The notes below the pieces were generated by a model. That model saw nothing but the letters and a program-made list of their open reading frames with translations, did not search any database and was not told the origin of the DNA. The position numbers and the translations under genes were made by a program. DNA of 64,000 nucleotides from Sporosarcina trichiuri. GTDB taxonomy: Bacteria; Bacillota; Bacilli; Bacillales_A; Planococcaceae. Where the stretch lies: contig NZ_CP129119.1 in NCBI RefSeq assembly GCF_030406775.1, forward strand, positions 220,001 through 284,000. The letters run 5' to 3'. Below are positions 17,394 to 26,366 of the stretch, in pieces; position 1 is the stretch's first letter; every line of letters begins with the position of its first letter.

Positions 17394-18653
17394 TTGAATC
17401 TCATCAAGGACTGGGTCCAGACGATTTCATCCTTTAATCGCAATATCAAAAATTTCCTGCTGGCGAATGTATTCATCCAGATCGGTCTTGGCGTGTTCAT
17501 GGTCATGTATAACTTGTACATCCGGGAACTCGGCATGCCGGAAACGGTCAACGGGAAGGTCATTTCCATGACAGCTCTTGCGACGGCTGTCATGCTTGTG
17601 CCGGCCGGTTTCCTGAGTGACCGGTTCGGCAGGAAGTGGCTCATAGCCGGAGGGACCGCCCTTGCGATGGCCACGCTGTTCCTGCGGAGTGCCGCTGTTT
17701 TGGAAGGGCCGATCGTCTTCGCTTCCCTGCTGACGGGAGTGTTCATGGCATTTGTCCAGGTGTCTGGAATTCCGTTTCTTGCAGAGAACTCGTCGCCGTC
17801 CGAACGGGTCAAGCTGTTCAGCATACAATTCGCACTCGTGACGGTCGCGCAAGTGGCAGGGAGCCTGGCGGGAGGATTGCTCGCGGATGCGCTGGAACTG
17901 CTTTTCAAGATGGAGACGGTCGATGCGATCCGCTGGTCGCTGTATATCGGTGCAGGAATCTTTGCGCTCGGACTGCCCCCGCTGTTCGCCCTGAAAGATC
18001 GGCCGCCTGTGCCTGTGCAGGTCCGTGAAGAGGCCGGGACAGCACCCGCTGATGCGGCCGCCGACAGTTTCAAACGGAATTTTACGCTCATCCTCCATTT
18101 CTCATTCGCAGGACTGCTGATCGGTCTCGGCTCAGGGCTCGTCGTCCCTTATTTGAACTTGTACTTCGCCAACCGGTTCCATGCGTCCAATTCGACGATC
18201 GGACTTGTGCTGTCACTCGGTTCTGCCATGACGGCGGTGGCGGCGATGATCGGTCCCATACTGGTCAAGAAGGTGGGCAAAGTGAAAGCGCTCATCATTT
18301 TTCAGCTGCTGTCGATTCCGTTCCTCCTGCTCACAGCCTTCACGAATTCACTGCTGTTCGCATCGCTCGGTTTCCTGCTCCGGCAGGCACTCATGAATGC
18401 CGGCAATCCGATCCAGAGTGCCATCGCCATGGAACTGGTGACCGATAAGTACCGGGGGCTCGCAAATTCCATGAACCAGACGGTATTCCAGCTCGGCTGG
18501 GCATCGATGGGCCCGATTGCCACGGGTCTCGTAGTGGCGCAGGGGTTCTATTGGGGATATGCCGTCGCATTTTCCATCACGGCAGGTCTGTATGTCGTTT
18601 CATCCATCTACTATTACATTGTGATCGGCAAGCAGGACTTATCCGCCGAATGA
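17394..18653 (+). CDS. MFS transporter
   Basis: A 419-residue major facilitator protein with twelve predicted membrane segments in two halves joined near residues 200-225 by a charged linker (REEAGTAPADAAAD). The MFS motif between helices 2 and 3 reads GFLSDRFGRK. I chose TTG 17394 (NLIKDWVQ) because AAAGTAGGG lies 6 nt upstream; the frame is open from 17325. It is alone between two terminators. The substrate cannot be inferred; drug or metabolite efflux is typical of the group. Confidence 0.85.
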   Translation: MNLIKDWVQTISSFNRNIKNFLLANVFIQIGLGVFMVMYNLYIRELGMPETVNGKVISMTALATAVMLVPAGFLSDRFGRKWLIAGGTALAMATLFLRSAAVLEGPIVFASLLTGVFMAFVQVSGIPFLAENSSPSERVKLFSIQFALVTVAQVAGSLAGGLLADALELLFKMETVDAIRWSLYIGAGIFALGLPPLFALKDRPPVPVQVREEAGTAPADAAADSFKRNFTLILHFSFAGLLIGLGSGLVVPYLNLYFANRFHASNSTIGLVLSLGSAMTAVAAMIGPILVKKVGKVKALIIFQLLSIPFLLLTAFTNSLLFASLGFLLRQALMNAGNPIQSAIAMELVTDKYRGLANSMNQTVFQLGWASMGPIATGLVVAQGFYWGYAVAFSITAGLYVVSSIYYYIVIGKQDLSAE

Positions 18654-18656
18654 AAA

Positions 18657-18698
18657 AAAGATGTCCGGGCAGTCAATTGACTGTTCGGGCATCTTTGC
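18657..18698. terminator. Bidirectional terminator after the MFS gene
   Basis: AAAGATGTCCGGGCAGTC / GACTGTTCGGGCATCTTT, about 18 pairs including G-U. It also serves the small minus-strand gene ending at 18710. Confidence 0.9.
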
Positions 18699-18709
18699 AT
18701 GGAAGCGTT

Positions 18710-18853
18710 TCAGCGCTTCGGCTGTGTTTCTTTCCAGGCGTTCTGCTCGTCCGGAACCCGGCTCTTGTCCTCGAAGACATTCTCCGTTTTCTGATCCTCG
18801 ACGTGCAGCTGGGTCTTTTCTTTCTTCAGCTGATCAGGTGTTTTGCCATCCAT
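18710..18853 (-). CDS. Small hydrophilic protein, 47 residues
   Basis: ATG 18853 is preceded by ACGGAGGGA with 7-nt spacing, and the frame ends just before a terminator, so it looks like a complete small gene. The product starts MDGKTPDQLKKEKTQLHVED and is rich in Lys, Glu, Asp and Gln, with no hydrophobic segment, no cysteine and a single Trp. It is probably disordered. No family recognised. It is next to yheE on the same strand. Confidence 0.6.
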   Translation of the reverse strand: MDGKTPDQLKKEKTQLHVEDQKTENVFEDKSRVPDEQNAWKETQPKR

Positions 18854-18907
18854 CCTGCATCCCTCCGTAACTGGTGATCGGACGTAGTATGGATCCCGCG
18901 CCAGCTA

Positions 18908-19111
18908 TTATTCATATACATGGAAAATCATCAGTTCATGGACCATCTTCTTCACTTTATCCTCATCATCCGGTATGCTGCCTGTCCACCGGATCGTTCC
19001 GTCGGGAAGATAGTCGCCGGTGTAGCGATCCGGGCCCAGGTGGAAGGAGAAAGTCCATCCCGGAAGCTGTCCGCCTGCAAACATCGGCTGGACTTTGAAG
19101 TGCTGAAGCAT
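18908..19111 (-). CDS. yheE: YheE family protein
   Basis: A 67-residue protein of the YheE (DUF5342) family, recognised from LPGWTFSFH, the central YxPDGTIxW and the C-terminal HELMIFHVYE. The start is ATG 19111 (MLQHFKVQP), 9-10 nt after AAAGGAGG; the ATG at 19117 is too close to the ribosome site. Function is unknown across the family. Its position between the exporter genes and yheB matches B. subtilis gene order. Confidence 0.82.
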   Translation of the reverse strand: MLQHFKVQPMFAGGQLPGWTFSFHLGPDRYTGDYLPDGTIRWTGSIPDDEDKVKKMVHELMIFHVYE

Positions 19112-19184
19112 ATCCATCGCCTCCTTTCATGATTCAAAGATTTTAGGCATACAGTAACTGCAAAAGGGGACAGGAGGGCAGTAC

Positions 19185-19577
19185 ATGTTCGTTGCCAAAC
19201 TGAAATCGGCCATCCATGAGGAATACAAAGCGTATTTCCTATACCGGTCGCTGTACGATACAGTCGAGAAGCCGATGTGGAAAGACTTCATCCGCCATAT
19301 GTATGAAGACGAAAAAAGCCACTATGAGATGTTCCAGCAGCTCCATTATATGCTGACCGGCAGTTATGTTGCCAATCCGAAACGTCCGGCTCCCTGCTAT
19401 GACGTCAAAGCATGCGTCCAACAGGCGCTTCTTGATGAACTGGAAGCAGTTGAAACCTATAAGGAGATGCTGCTGTCCATACCGATCCAGGACGCCTATA
19501 ACCCGCTGTTCATCGCCATGCAGGATGAGATGGAGCACGCGATCCGGCTGTCGGTCATCTACAATGGACTTCAGTGA
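19185..19577 (+). CDS. Ferritin-like (rubrerythrin-type) protein
   Basis: A 130-residue four-helix-bundle protein. Paired motifs typical of di-iron ferritin-like proteins are seen: EEYKAYFLYRSLY near residue 11, EDEKSHYEMF near 41, DELEAVETYKEML near 83 and QDEMEHAIRL near 112. A conserved Cys pair (C68, C73) lies between the halves. Ribosome site GGGGACAGGAGGG. No neighbours share an obvious pathway. Oxidative-stress or spore-coat roles are known for relatives; nothing here decides between them. Confidence 0.75.
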   Translation: MFVAKLKSAIHEEYKAYFLYRSLYDTVEKPMWKDFIRHMYEDEKSHYEMFQQLHYMLTGSYVANPKRPAPCYDVKACVQQALLDELEAVETYKEMLLSIPIQDAYNPLFIAMQDEMEHAIRLSVIYNGLQ

Positions 19578-19583
19578 ACAAGT

Positions 19584-19611
19584 AAAAACCGTCCTCGCAG
19601 GAAGGACGGTT
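19584..19611 (-). terminator. Terminator downstream of the BtuF-like gene
   Basis: AACCGTCCT / AGGACGGTT stem with the T run on the minus strand only. It therefore serves transcription coming from the minus-strand gene at 19874, about 260 bp away. The stretch between holds no convincing gene; one imperfect CAGGAGGA/TCCTCCTG palindrome is seen near 19731-19782. Confidence 0.6.
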
Positions 19612-19873
19612 CGAAAAAAGAACTATATATAATGCATTGAAATGAATTCCTGAGGCCAATCAGAAAGTCATCGTTCAGTAGACAGCATGCTGCCAAAGGA
19701 CTGCACGAAGAATATGTCGGAAGATCGGTCAGGAGGACATTACTATAAGCCCTGTGTTATCCTCCTGCTGCATGAGTAAAGATCTGCCGGCAAAACAACT
19801 ATAGCACTAAAACGGGGAGGTGTAAATATCCGGGGTGCTGGGAATGTATACTGGCCGCTCCAGGCTTTTCCTC

Positions 19874-20665
19874 TCACTCGTGCTGCATATCGGACAGCAG
19901 GCTGCTGAAGTAATGGACGGCTTCCAGCATCCTCGGACCGTACCAGAACATCTCGCCGTCTACTGGGAGAATCAGGGAATTCGGCAGGATCTCCTGAAAT
20001 TCCTTGATGTGCTTCTGCTTGAATGGATACGGCTCGGAAGCCAAAAGGACTACTGAAGGATCCAGGTCTTGGATGTCTTTCGGCTCAAGTGCCGGATAAC
20101 GCCCGAGAAATCGTGCCGCAGCATTCGTGAAGCCGAGGTGCTCCAGAACCGACTGGATGTATGTCGTCCTCCCGGCAGCCATATACGGCTTCTTCCAGAT
20201 GACATAGAGCACGTCACCTGATACGGTTCCTTCCAGCGTTTGGAATCCTGCTTTCGCCTTCTCTGCCAGCTGCCGACCTTCGGGCAGACGGCCGGTTATA
20301 TCGCCGATGTCTATCATCATCCGATAGGCGTCTTCGATGGACTGTACTTCCGCCACGTAGACAGGCACATGCGGTTCAAGCGTTTCCACCATTTCTTTCG
20401 TATTCTCTTCCTTCTCGGCGATGATCAGATCGGGTTGCAATTCCAGGATCCGATCGAGTTTCAGATCTTTCGTCCCGGCCACCGCCGGAACGTCCAGCAC
20501 ATCCGGAGAAGGGTGGATGCAGAACCGGGTGCGTCCCGCCGTTTCATCCGCCAGTCCGAGTGCGAACAGGGTGTCCGTCACAGCAGGACATAGGGACACG
20601 ATCCGCTTCGGCGGGTATGTATACGTGACCGTCCGGCCGAGTGCGTCCGTAACTGTCCGCTCCAT
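19874..20665 (-). CDS. BtuF-like substrate-binding protein without signal peptide
   Basis: A 263-residue helical-backbone metal-receptor protein like the periplasmic-binding domain of cobalamin or iron transporters (PKRIVSLCPAVTDTLFALG, GTKDLKLDRILELQPDLIIA, VYVAEVQSIEDAYRMM). It starts MERTVTDALGRTV with no signal peptide or lipobox, and no ABC permease or ATPase is adjacent, so an export-linked transport role is doubtful. QueG, a cobalamin enzyme, is encoded 14 kb away. Cobalamin binding is a family-based guess. Confidence 0.8.
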   Translation of the reverse strand: MERTVTDALGRTVTYTYPPKRIVSLCPAVTDTLFALGLADETAGRTRFCIHPSPDVLDVPAVAGTKDLKLDRILELQPDLIIAEKEENTKEMVETLEPHVPVYVAEVQSIEDAYRMMIDIGDITGRLPEGRQLAEKAKAGFQTLEGTVSGDVLYVIWKKPYMAAGRTTYIQSVLEHLGFTNAAARFLGRYPALEPKDIQDLDPSVVLLASEPYPFKQKHIKEFQEILPNSLILPVDGEMFWYGPRMLEAVHYFSSLLSDMQHE

Positions 20666-20902
20666 GCAATCATCCTTTCAGCTTAAAGTAGTGGCAGCAG
20701 TCTGCCTGAATGGCATTTCCATACGAAACGGCAACATGCCAATACGGCGCTGCATTTAACTCATGACCTCTATGTCACTTCCATCGTACAGGAAACACAG
20801 ATGGAATTCATCCGCCGCACCCTGAGCTGTCCGGCCCTAACGATTGGGCGGAAAGCGCTGTTCTGGTATACTGGATGAAACTGAACAGAAAAAGGTGAGG
20901 CA

Positions 20903-22051
20903 ATGGATTTTCTATGGGTACTGCTGTTCATGGCGCTGATCGGGGCACTGATCGGCGGCTTTACAAACCACCTGGCGATCAAGATGCTGTTCCGTCCGCA
21001 TGAAGCGAAATATATAGGCAAGTGGCATATCCCCTTCACACCGGGTCTCATTCCGAAACGCCGGGATGAACTGGCTGTCCAGCTCGGCAAGACGGTCACA
21101 AATTATCTGCTGACGCCGGAAACGTTCCGGAAACGCCTGCTGACACCTGAAATGGCGAAGAAGACCGAGACGTTCCTGCAAGGTAAATTGGAGAAGGAGA
21201 TCCTCTTGTCGGACAGGACGCTCGCGGACTGGCTGGAACTCGGCGGCGTGCACGGAATGGAACGGAAGATCGACCAAAAGGCCGGTCAGCTGATCGATGA
21301 ACGGTTCCAGGCGGTCAAGACGGCTGTATTGTCCGGAACAGTTGAGGAGACAGTCCCGGCCAAGTGGCTGGAGCAGGCGGAAGAGCATATCCCGTCACTC
21401 ACTTCCTACATACTCGGAAGGGCGGACGGCTTTGTGGACAGCTATGAAGGCAAGGTGATGTTCCAGCGGCTGATCACGGATTTCCTTGAATCGAAAGGAA
21501 CGCTCGGCGGCATGGTCAAAATGCTGTTCGGCGATTCGAATTCGCTGGTTGAGAAGGTGCAGCGGGAAGCGAGGAAGTTCATCGCCGCACCTGGGACGAC
21601 GCAGTTGATCGAAACGATGCTGACGAATGAATGGACCAAGCTGAAACAGCGTCCGATGGCAGAACTCGCTGGCGGGTTCGACTGGGAAGGGCTCGGCACA
21701 TCCCTGCGCAATTATGCGCTGGATGAGCTGGATGCAGCCGGCCGTCTGGCACAGCCGATCCGCCATTATTGGGCGGACGGGGCTGCCTGGACCGCAGAAC
21801 ATCTTACACCGCAGCTCGTCGAGTTCGCGTTTGCACAGGCGGAAGTCCAGCTCGAGCAGTCCTTGAAGAGATTGAAACTCGACCAGATCGTCAAAGAACA
21901 GGTCGATACGTTCCCGGTAGCCGTCCTCGAGGATCTTGTGCTCGGCATCTCGAGACGGGAGTTCAAAATGATCACTGTTCTTGGTGCACTGCTCGGCGGT
22001 ATCATTGGAATTGTACAAGGACTCATTGTATACTTTACCAATCTGACGTAA
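20903..22051 (+). CDS. yheB: DUF445 family membrane protein YheB
   Basis: A 382-residue DUF445 protein. An N-terminal membrane helix (4-22) contains the family stretch GALIGGFTNHLAIKMLFRP and is followed by IPFTPGLIPKRRDELA. A second helix lies at the extreme C terminus (about 360-380), leaving a large helical domain between. Ribosome site AAAGGTGAGG. It sits 20 bp upstream of yheA, as in B. subtilis. Molecular function unknown; relatives are reported in spore or envelope contexts. Confidence 0.88.
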   Translation: MDFLWVLLFMALIGALIGGFTNHLAIKMLFRPHEAKYIGKWHIPFTPGLIPKRRDELAVQLGKTVTNYLLTPETFRKRLLTPEMAKKTETFLQGKLEKEILLSDRTLADWLELGGVHGMERKIDQKAGQLIDERFQAVKTAVLSGTVEETVPAKWLEQAEEHIPSLTSYILGRADGFVDSYEGKVMFQRLITDFLESKGTLGGMVKMLFGDSNSLVEKVQREARKFIAAPGTTQLIETMLTNEWTKLKQRPMAELAGGFDWEGLGTSLRNYALDELDAAGRLAQPIRHYWADGAAWTAEHLTPQLVEFAFAQAEVQLEQSLKRLKLDQIVKEQVDTFPVAVLEDLVLGISRREFKMITVLGALLGGIIGIVQGLIVYFTNLT

Positions 22052-22071
22052 TCATTTAGGGGGAATTGAAC

Positions 22072-22422
22072 ATGGCAGTCAACATCTATGACGACATCAA
22101 CACATTGGAAAGCTCACTTCGCGCAACAGACGAATTTGAAGGCGTGAAAGAAGCGATCGAGCGCGTAAAACAAGATAAGCAAGCATTGGAACTGTTCCGT
22201 AATTTCCGTGAGATCCAGATGACGCTCCAGCAGAAGCAGATGGCAGGGGAAGAGATCCAGCCGGACGAATTGGAGCACGCGCAGAAGACGGCGCAGCTGT
22301 CCCAGCAGAACCCGAAGATCATGGAAATGCTTGAAGCGGAGATGAAATTGAGCGGTATCATCGATGAAATCAACCGCATCCTCATGAAACCTGTGCAGGA
22401 CCTGTACGAAACAATGAATTGA
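22072..22422 (+). CDS. yheA: YlbF/YmcA family protein YheA
   Basis: A 116-residue all-helical protein of the YlbF/YmcA group, recognised by the long amphipathic helices with FRxxQxxLQQKQMAGEEI. The start is ATG 22072 after AGGGGGA, not the in-frame TTG at 22066. Paralogues YlbF and YmcA form a complex that modulates RNase Y and development, but YheA itself has no firm function. Cotranscribed with yheB, then a terminator. Confidence 0.88.
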   Translation: MAVNIYDDINTLESSLRATDEFEGVKEAIERVKQDKQALELFRNFREIQMTLQQKQMAGEEIQPDELEHAQKTAQLSQQNPKIMEMLEAEMKLSGIIDEINRILMKPVQDLYETMN

Positions 22423-22424
22423 TG

Positions 22425-22454
22425 CAAAAAACCAGCCGGACAGGCTGGTTTTTT
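22425..22454 (+). terminator. Terminator after yheBA
   Basis: AAAAAACCAGCC / GGCTGGTTTTTT hairpin 3 bp after yheA. Confidence 0.93.
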
Positions 22455-22524
22455 GTTTTCCGGATTTGCTATACTGAGTGACAGAGAAGACCGGCACGGA
22501 CTGCCGGAGAAAGTTGGGCTAGTT

Positions 22525-24030
22525 ATGCAAATGATCGCGCTGCAGGGCGATTTCAAAGAAGATTGGAAGCGGATGTTCATCCACCTGGCGAATTTGTTTT
22601 TCGAGGAGACCCATATTTGCCGGGAAGGTGAGTCCGGCAGCCTGACGTTCCGTTTTGAAGAACAGGCGGCAGAAGGACAGCTTTCTGTAAAAGGCTTCCT
22701 TTCAGCGGATGAACGCACATTCGAAGCATCATTCACCGAAAAGGCGGAAGGCGGCACGGAAAAGGAACGGAACCGTCAATGGAAACGGCTGTATTCCCAT
22801 GTGTTCCTTGAAACGCTCGAGGCGTACACTGGTATAACGCAGGAGTGGGGCATCCTGACGGGAATCAGACCGACGAAGCTGTATCATACCTATTTGCAGA
22901 AGGGGCTGAGCCAGGAAGAGGCCAAGGGTCTGCTGATGTCGAAACACCGGGTGTCTCGCAGGAAGGCAGACCTGCTGGAGAAGATTGCTGATGTGCAGCT
23001 GGAAGCCGTTCCGGACCTGTACAGACTGGAACGGGAGGTCAGCATCTACATCGGTATTCCATTCTGCCCGACGAAATGCGCCTACTGTACGTTTCCTGCG
23101 TATGCCATCCACCGGAAAAACGGGCGGGTGGAAAATTTCCTGGACGGTCTGCACGAAGAGATCCGTCAGCTCGGCGAATGGCTCGAGCGCCGGCAGATCC
23201 GTGTGACGACGATCTATTTCGGCGGCGGCACGCCGACATCCATCGAAGCGGAGGAGATGGACGCGCTGTACGAAGTGATGGCCGAATCCTTCCCGTTCAT
23301 GGAGCACGTACGGGAAGTGACCGTGGAAGCCGGACGTCCGGATACGATCACCCCGGCAAAGATCGACGTGCTGAAGAAGTGGGGCATCGACCGGATCAGT
23401 GTGAACCCGCAATCCTATACCGACGAAACCCTGAAAGCGATCGGCCGCCATCACACCGTCCAGGAGACGATCGACAAGTTCAAATTGTCACGCTCGATGG
23501 GCATGAAGAACATTAACATGGACCTGATCATCGGCCTGCCGAACGAAGGGACGGAGGAGTTCCGTCATTCACTCGCGGAAACCGGAAAACTTCAGCCGGA
23601 GTCCCTGACAATCCATACGCTGTCGTTCAAGCGGGCATCCGAAATGACACGCAACAAAAAGAAGTACGAAGTGGCAGACCGTCCGACCGCTGAAGAGATG
23701 ATGAGACTCGGTGAACAATGGACAGAGGAGAACGGCTACGTCCCTTACTACTTGTACCGCCAGAAAAACATCCTCGGCAATCTTGAAAACGTCGGCTATT
23801 CCAAGCCCGGTGAAGAGAGCATCTACAATATCATGATCATGGAAGAGGTCCAGTCGATCATCGGCATCGGCTGCGGAGCATCCAGTAAATTCCGCGACCC
23901 TGCAACGGGCCGCATCACGCAATTCCAGAATCCGAAAGACCCGGCTGCGTATATCTTGTCGTATCAGGAGTCGATGGAGAAGAAGCTGGAGCTGCTGGAT
24001 GAAATCTTTCCGGAAACCGTCACGAATTAA
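22525..24030 (+). CDS. hemZ: HemZ, coproporphyrinogen III oxidase-like radical SAM enzyme
   Basis: A 501-residue radical SAM protein of the oxygen-independent coproporphyrinogen dehydrogenase type. The cluster motif is CPTKCAYCTF at about residue 180; SAM-binding FGGGTPTSIE and the NxDLIIGLPNEG motif follow. ATG 22525 gives the same length as B. subtilis HemZ; the frame is open back to 22453 but overlaps the upstream terminator. The ribosome site is weak. An N-terminal domain of about 160 residues distinguishes HemZ from HemN. True heme-pathway activity of HemZ proteins is debated. Confidence 0.9.
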   Translation: MQMIALQGDFKEDWKRMFIHLANLFFEETHICREGESGSLTFRFEEQAAEGQLSVKGFLSADERTFEASFTEKAEGGTEKERNRQWKRLYSHVFLETLEAYTGITQEWGILTGIRPTKLYHTYLQKGLSQEEAKGLLMSKHRVSRRKADLLEKIADVQLEAVPDLYRLEREVSIYIGIPFCPTKCAYCTFPAYAIHRKNGRVENFLDGLHEEIRQLGEWLERRQIRVTTIYFGGGTPTSIEAEEMDALYEVMAESFPFMEHVREVTVEAGRPDTITPAKIDVLKKWGIDRISVNPQSYTDETLKAIGRHHTVQETIDKFKLSRSMGMKNINMDLIIGLPNEGTEEFRHSLAETGKLQPESLTIHTLSFKRASEMTRNKKKYEVADRPTAEEMMRLGEQWTEENGYVPYYLYRQKNILGNLENVGYSKPGEESIYNIMIMEEVQSIIGIGCGASSKFRDPATGRITQFQNPKDPAAYILSYQESMEKKLELLDEIFPETVTN

Positions 24031-24119
24031 AGGAGTTTCCCTTCCGTTCCCGAATAGGTAATGAACAGCCATTCATTTACAGAAGGCTGGCCGGATAACG
24101 GGGAAGGAAGGGGACTACC

Positions 24120-24899
24120 ATGTTTCAGACAATTATACTTACAAAAAACGGCAGGCACGCATCCTTGACGCTGAATCGTCCGGAGTCGATGAATGCCATG
24201 GATGATATCATGATGGCTGAACTAGCAGCTGCGTTCGAATCACTGAAGGATGATCAAGATGTCCAGCTGCTGACAATCCGGGGGGCAGGCCGGACGTTTT
24301 CGGCGGGCGGAGATATAAAAAAGATGGCGGATCCCGCATCACCGATGGACATGACAGACGTGATGAAGTCGATCACACGTTTATCGAGAGCATTATATCT
24401 GCTCCCGCAGATCACGATTGCGGCTGTCCACGGATCGGCCGCCGGGCTCGGATTCACACTGGCGCTTGCGTGTGATATCATCATCGCGGAAGAGGACAGC
24501 AAGCTTGCGATGAACTTCATCGGAATTGGTCTTGTTCCGGATGGGGGCGGCCACTTCTACCTGAAAGAACGGATCGGTGCCGCGAACGCCAAGAAGATGA
24601 TTTGGGCCGGCGACGTGCTCGATGCGAAAACAGCGAAGGCGGCGGGTCTCGTCGACGAGCTCGTGCCGAGCGGCCAATCCGGGCAGGCCGCAACTCATCT
24701 GGTGTCTTCCCTGCTGAAGTCGCCGCTGTCCGCCATGATGGCAACGAAACGGATCCTGCATGGAAGCAATGAGGCTGAACTGACGGACATCCTGGACAGG
24801 GAGGCTGCCGCTCAGATTGCGATGAGGCAGACAGCCGACCATATGGAAGGGATCCGGTCATTCATCGAAAAAAGAAAACCTGTTTTTGAAGGGAAGTAA
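24120..24899 (+). CDS. yhaR: Enoyl-CoA hydratase/isomerase family protein (YhaR)
   Basis: A 259-residue crotonase-fold protein. The oxyanion-hole segments are visible: RTFSAGGDIKKM (about 60-71) and VHGSAAGLGFTLALACDI (about 103-120), with the later GLVPDGGGHFYL. Gly-rich catalytic positions are kept, but the substrate is uncertain; relatives act in fatty acid or phenylacetate degradation. It lies 90 bp after hemZ, the B. subtilis neighbour, and is followed by a terminator. Confidence 0.9.
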   Translation: MFQTIILTKNGRHASLTLNRPESMNAMDDIMMAELAAAFESLKDDQDVQLLTIRGAGRTFSAGGDIKKMADPASPMDMTDVMKSITRLSRALYLLPQITIAAVHGSAAGLGFTLALACDIIIAEEDSKLAMNFIGIGLVPDGGGHFYLKERIGAANAKKMIWAGDVLDAKTAKAAGLVDELVPSGQSGQAATHLVSSLLKSPLSAMMATKRILHGSNEAELTDILDREAAAQIAMRQTADHMEGIRSFIEKRKPVFEGK

Positions 24900-24903
24900 A
24901 GTT

Positions 24904-24943
24904 GAAAACCGGCATCCGACTAAAAGGAAGATGCCGGTTTTTC
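24904..24943 (+). terminator. Terminator after yhaR
   Basis: AAACCGGCATC / GATGCCGGTTT hairpin followed by Ts. Confidence 0.9.
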
Positions 24944-25044
24944 ATCGGCAAAGCAAATTAGAGTGCAGTATATCGGGAAAGCGTTATAATGAATGTTGCA
25001 GCAGGAACCTGCATACGGAAACTATAGTCGAGGAGGGCTCAGTC

Positions 25045-25863
25045 GTGGGGAACGCGGAAATCCGGCCGGATGTTAAGAGGTTCATCGCCGATCACCGTGA
25101 CGAGTTTGAAAGGCAGCTGCTGATCGAAGCAGTTACGGTGAATGACAAGATAGGTGAAATACTCCGGATCGGCAATATCGACCTTATCAATAATGCACAT
25201 AAACTCGTCACCTTTGTCAGTGAGGCCCAGCAGGATGAACTGGTCGCTTTCGCGAAAGTGGAAGGGATCGCCTGGGCGAAGCATTCGCTGACACTCTATT
25301 TTAAACTGGAATGGGTATCAGCCATCCGCCGCACCATGTGGAAATTCATCCGCCAGTATATCGAGCAGTATAAGAAAGACTTTACAGCCGGCCAGTTTTT
25401 CGAGTTGGAGAAGAAAATCAACTCCAGGCTGGATGTCTTCCTGAATGAGTTCTTCCTCAGCTATTCACGCTACAAGGACGAGCAGATCACATCACAGCGG
25501 GAACTTGTGGAAGACTTGTCGGTACCGATCATACCGATCACTGAAACGATAAGCATCCTGCCGCTCATCGGCAAATTGGATTATTTCCGGACGACGGTCA
25601 TCCAGGAGAAGGTGCTGTTCGAAATCAGCCGGATGCATATCCAGCGGCTGATCCTGGATATGTCAGGGATCGCTGAAATGGAAGACGAGGTCATCGACAA
25701 TCTGGGGAAAGTGATTGACAGCACGAAACTGATGGGATGCGAAGTCGTCATCACCGGACTGCGGCCGGATGTTGTACGCAAGATGGCGGTGCTCGGACGG
25801 GAATTCGACAGCGGCACGGAAACGCTCGGTACGCTCCAGCAAGCCATCCAATGGTATTTGTAA
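25045..25863 (+). CDS. RsbR-like STAS domain protein
   Basis: A 272-residue protein with an N-terminal non-heme-globin-like sensor region (about 15-150) and a C-terminal STAS domain (about 165-270), the layout of RsbR stressosome proteins. The first phosphosite position reads LDMSGI (Ser in place of the usual Thr); at the second site RPDVVRKM lacks a Thr. The start is GTG 25045 after GAGGAGGG; a longer frame from 24886 runs through the upstream terminator and is not used. A TATAAT-type -10 lies near 24987. No rsbS/rsbT neighbours. Binding to a stressosome elsewhere is inference. Confidence 0.85.
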   Translation: MGNAEIRPDVKRFIADHRDEFERQLLIEAVTVNDKIGEILRIGNIDLINNAHKLVTFVSEAQQDELVAFAKVEGIAWAKHSLTLYFKLEWVSAIRRTMWKFIRQYIEQYKKDFTAGQFFELEKKINSRLDVFLNEFFLSYSRYKDEQITSQRELVEDLSVPIIPITETISILPLIGKLDYFRTTVIQEKVLFEISRMHIQRLILDMSGIAEMEDEVIDNLGKVIDSTKLMGCEVVITGLRPDVVRKMAVLGREFDSGTETLGTLQQAIQWYL

Positions 25864-25867
25864 TAGA

Positions 25868-25909
25868 AAAAACGCTTATCCGCGTTCAAAGCGGGCAAGC
25901 GTTTTTTGT
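25868..25909. terminator. Bidirectional terminator between rsbR-like gene and mgsA
   Basis: AAAAAACGCTT ... AAGCGTTTTTT outer stem with an inner CGCGTTCAAAGCG hairpin. Confidence 0.88.
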
Positions 25910-26310
25910 TTGTATTTATCGGCAGTCGTTCGCCATTCGAAATATCCTTTTTCGACAGCCCGGATCAGCAGTTCGGCCGTCGCGATATTGGTGGCGAGCG
26001 GGATGCCGTACACATCACAGAGCCTCAGCAGGGCGCTGACGTCCGGCTCATGGGGCTGCGCCGTCAGCGGGTCCCGGAAGAACAAGATGAGATCCAGCTC
26101 GCCGGTCGCAATCATCGCACCGATCTGCTGATCACCGCCAAGAGGTCCCGAATTCATCCGATTGACGGTCAGATCCGTCTCATCCATGATCCGTTTTCCG
26201 GTTGTCCCCGTCGCGTACAGCGTGAATTTCTTGAAAATCGATTCATAGGCAATGGCGAAATTCACCATTTCGTCTTTCTTCTCGTCGTGTGCAATCAATG
26301 CAATCTTCAA
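25876..26310 (-). CDS. mgsA: Methylglyoxal synthase
   Basis: A 144-residue enzyme converting dihydroxyacetone phosphate to methylglyoxal and phosphate, a bypass of lower glycolysis. Signature elements are visible: [12 protein letters not shown] at the N terminus, the phosphate-binding ATGTTGKRI (about 53-61), and [15 protein letters not shown] with the catalytic Asp (about 74). The downstream [12 protein letters not shown] is also typical. Single gene with its own terminator. The aldo/keto reductase at 6285 belongs to a family that detoxifies its product. Confidence 0.95.
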   Translation of the reverse strand: MKIALIAHDEKKDEMVNFAIAYESIFKKFTLYATGTTGKRIMDETDLTVNRMNSGPLGGDQQIGAMIATGELDLILFFRDPLTAQPHEPDVSALLRLCDVYGIPLATNIATAELLIRAVEKGYFEWRTTADKYKQKTLARFERG

Positions 26311-26366
26311 CGTCTGACACTCCCCTCTGGTCAGCCTAAGGATATCATAATATCAAGCTTCATACC

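Noticed and set aside
19640..19870. Possible small RNA or gene between the ferritin-like and BtuF-like genes
   Set aside because: One imperfect palindrome but no promoter, T run or ribosome-site-linked frame could be supported.
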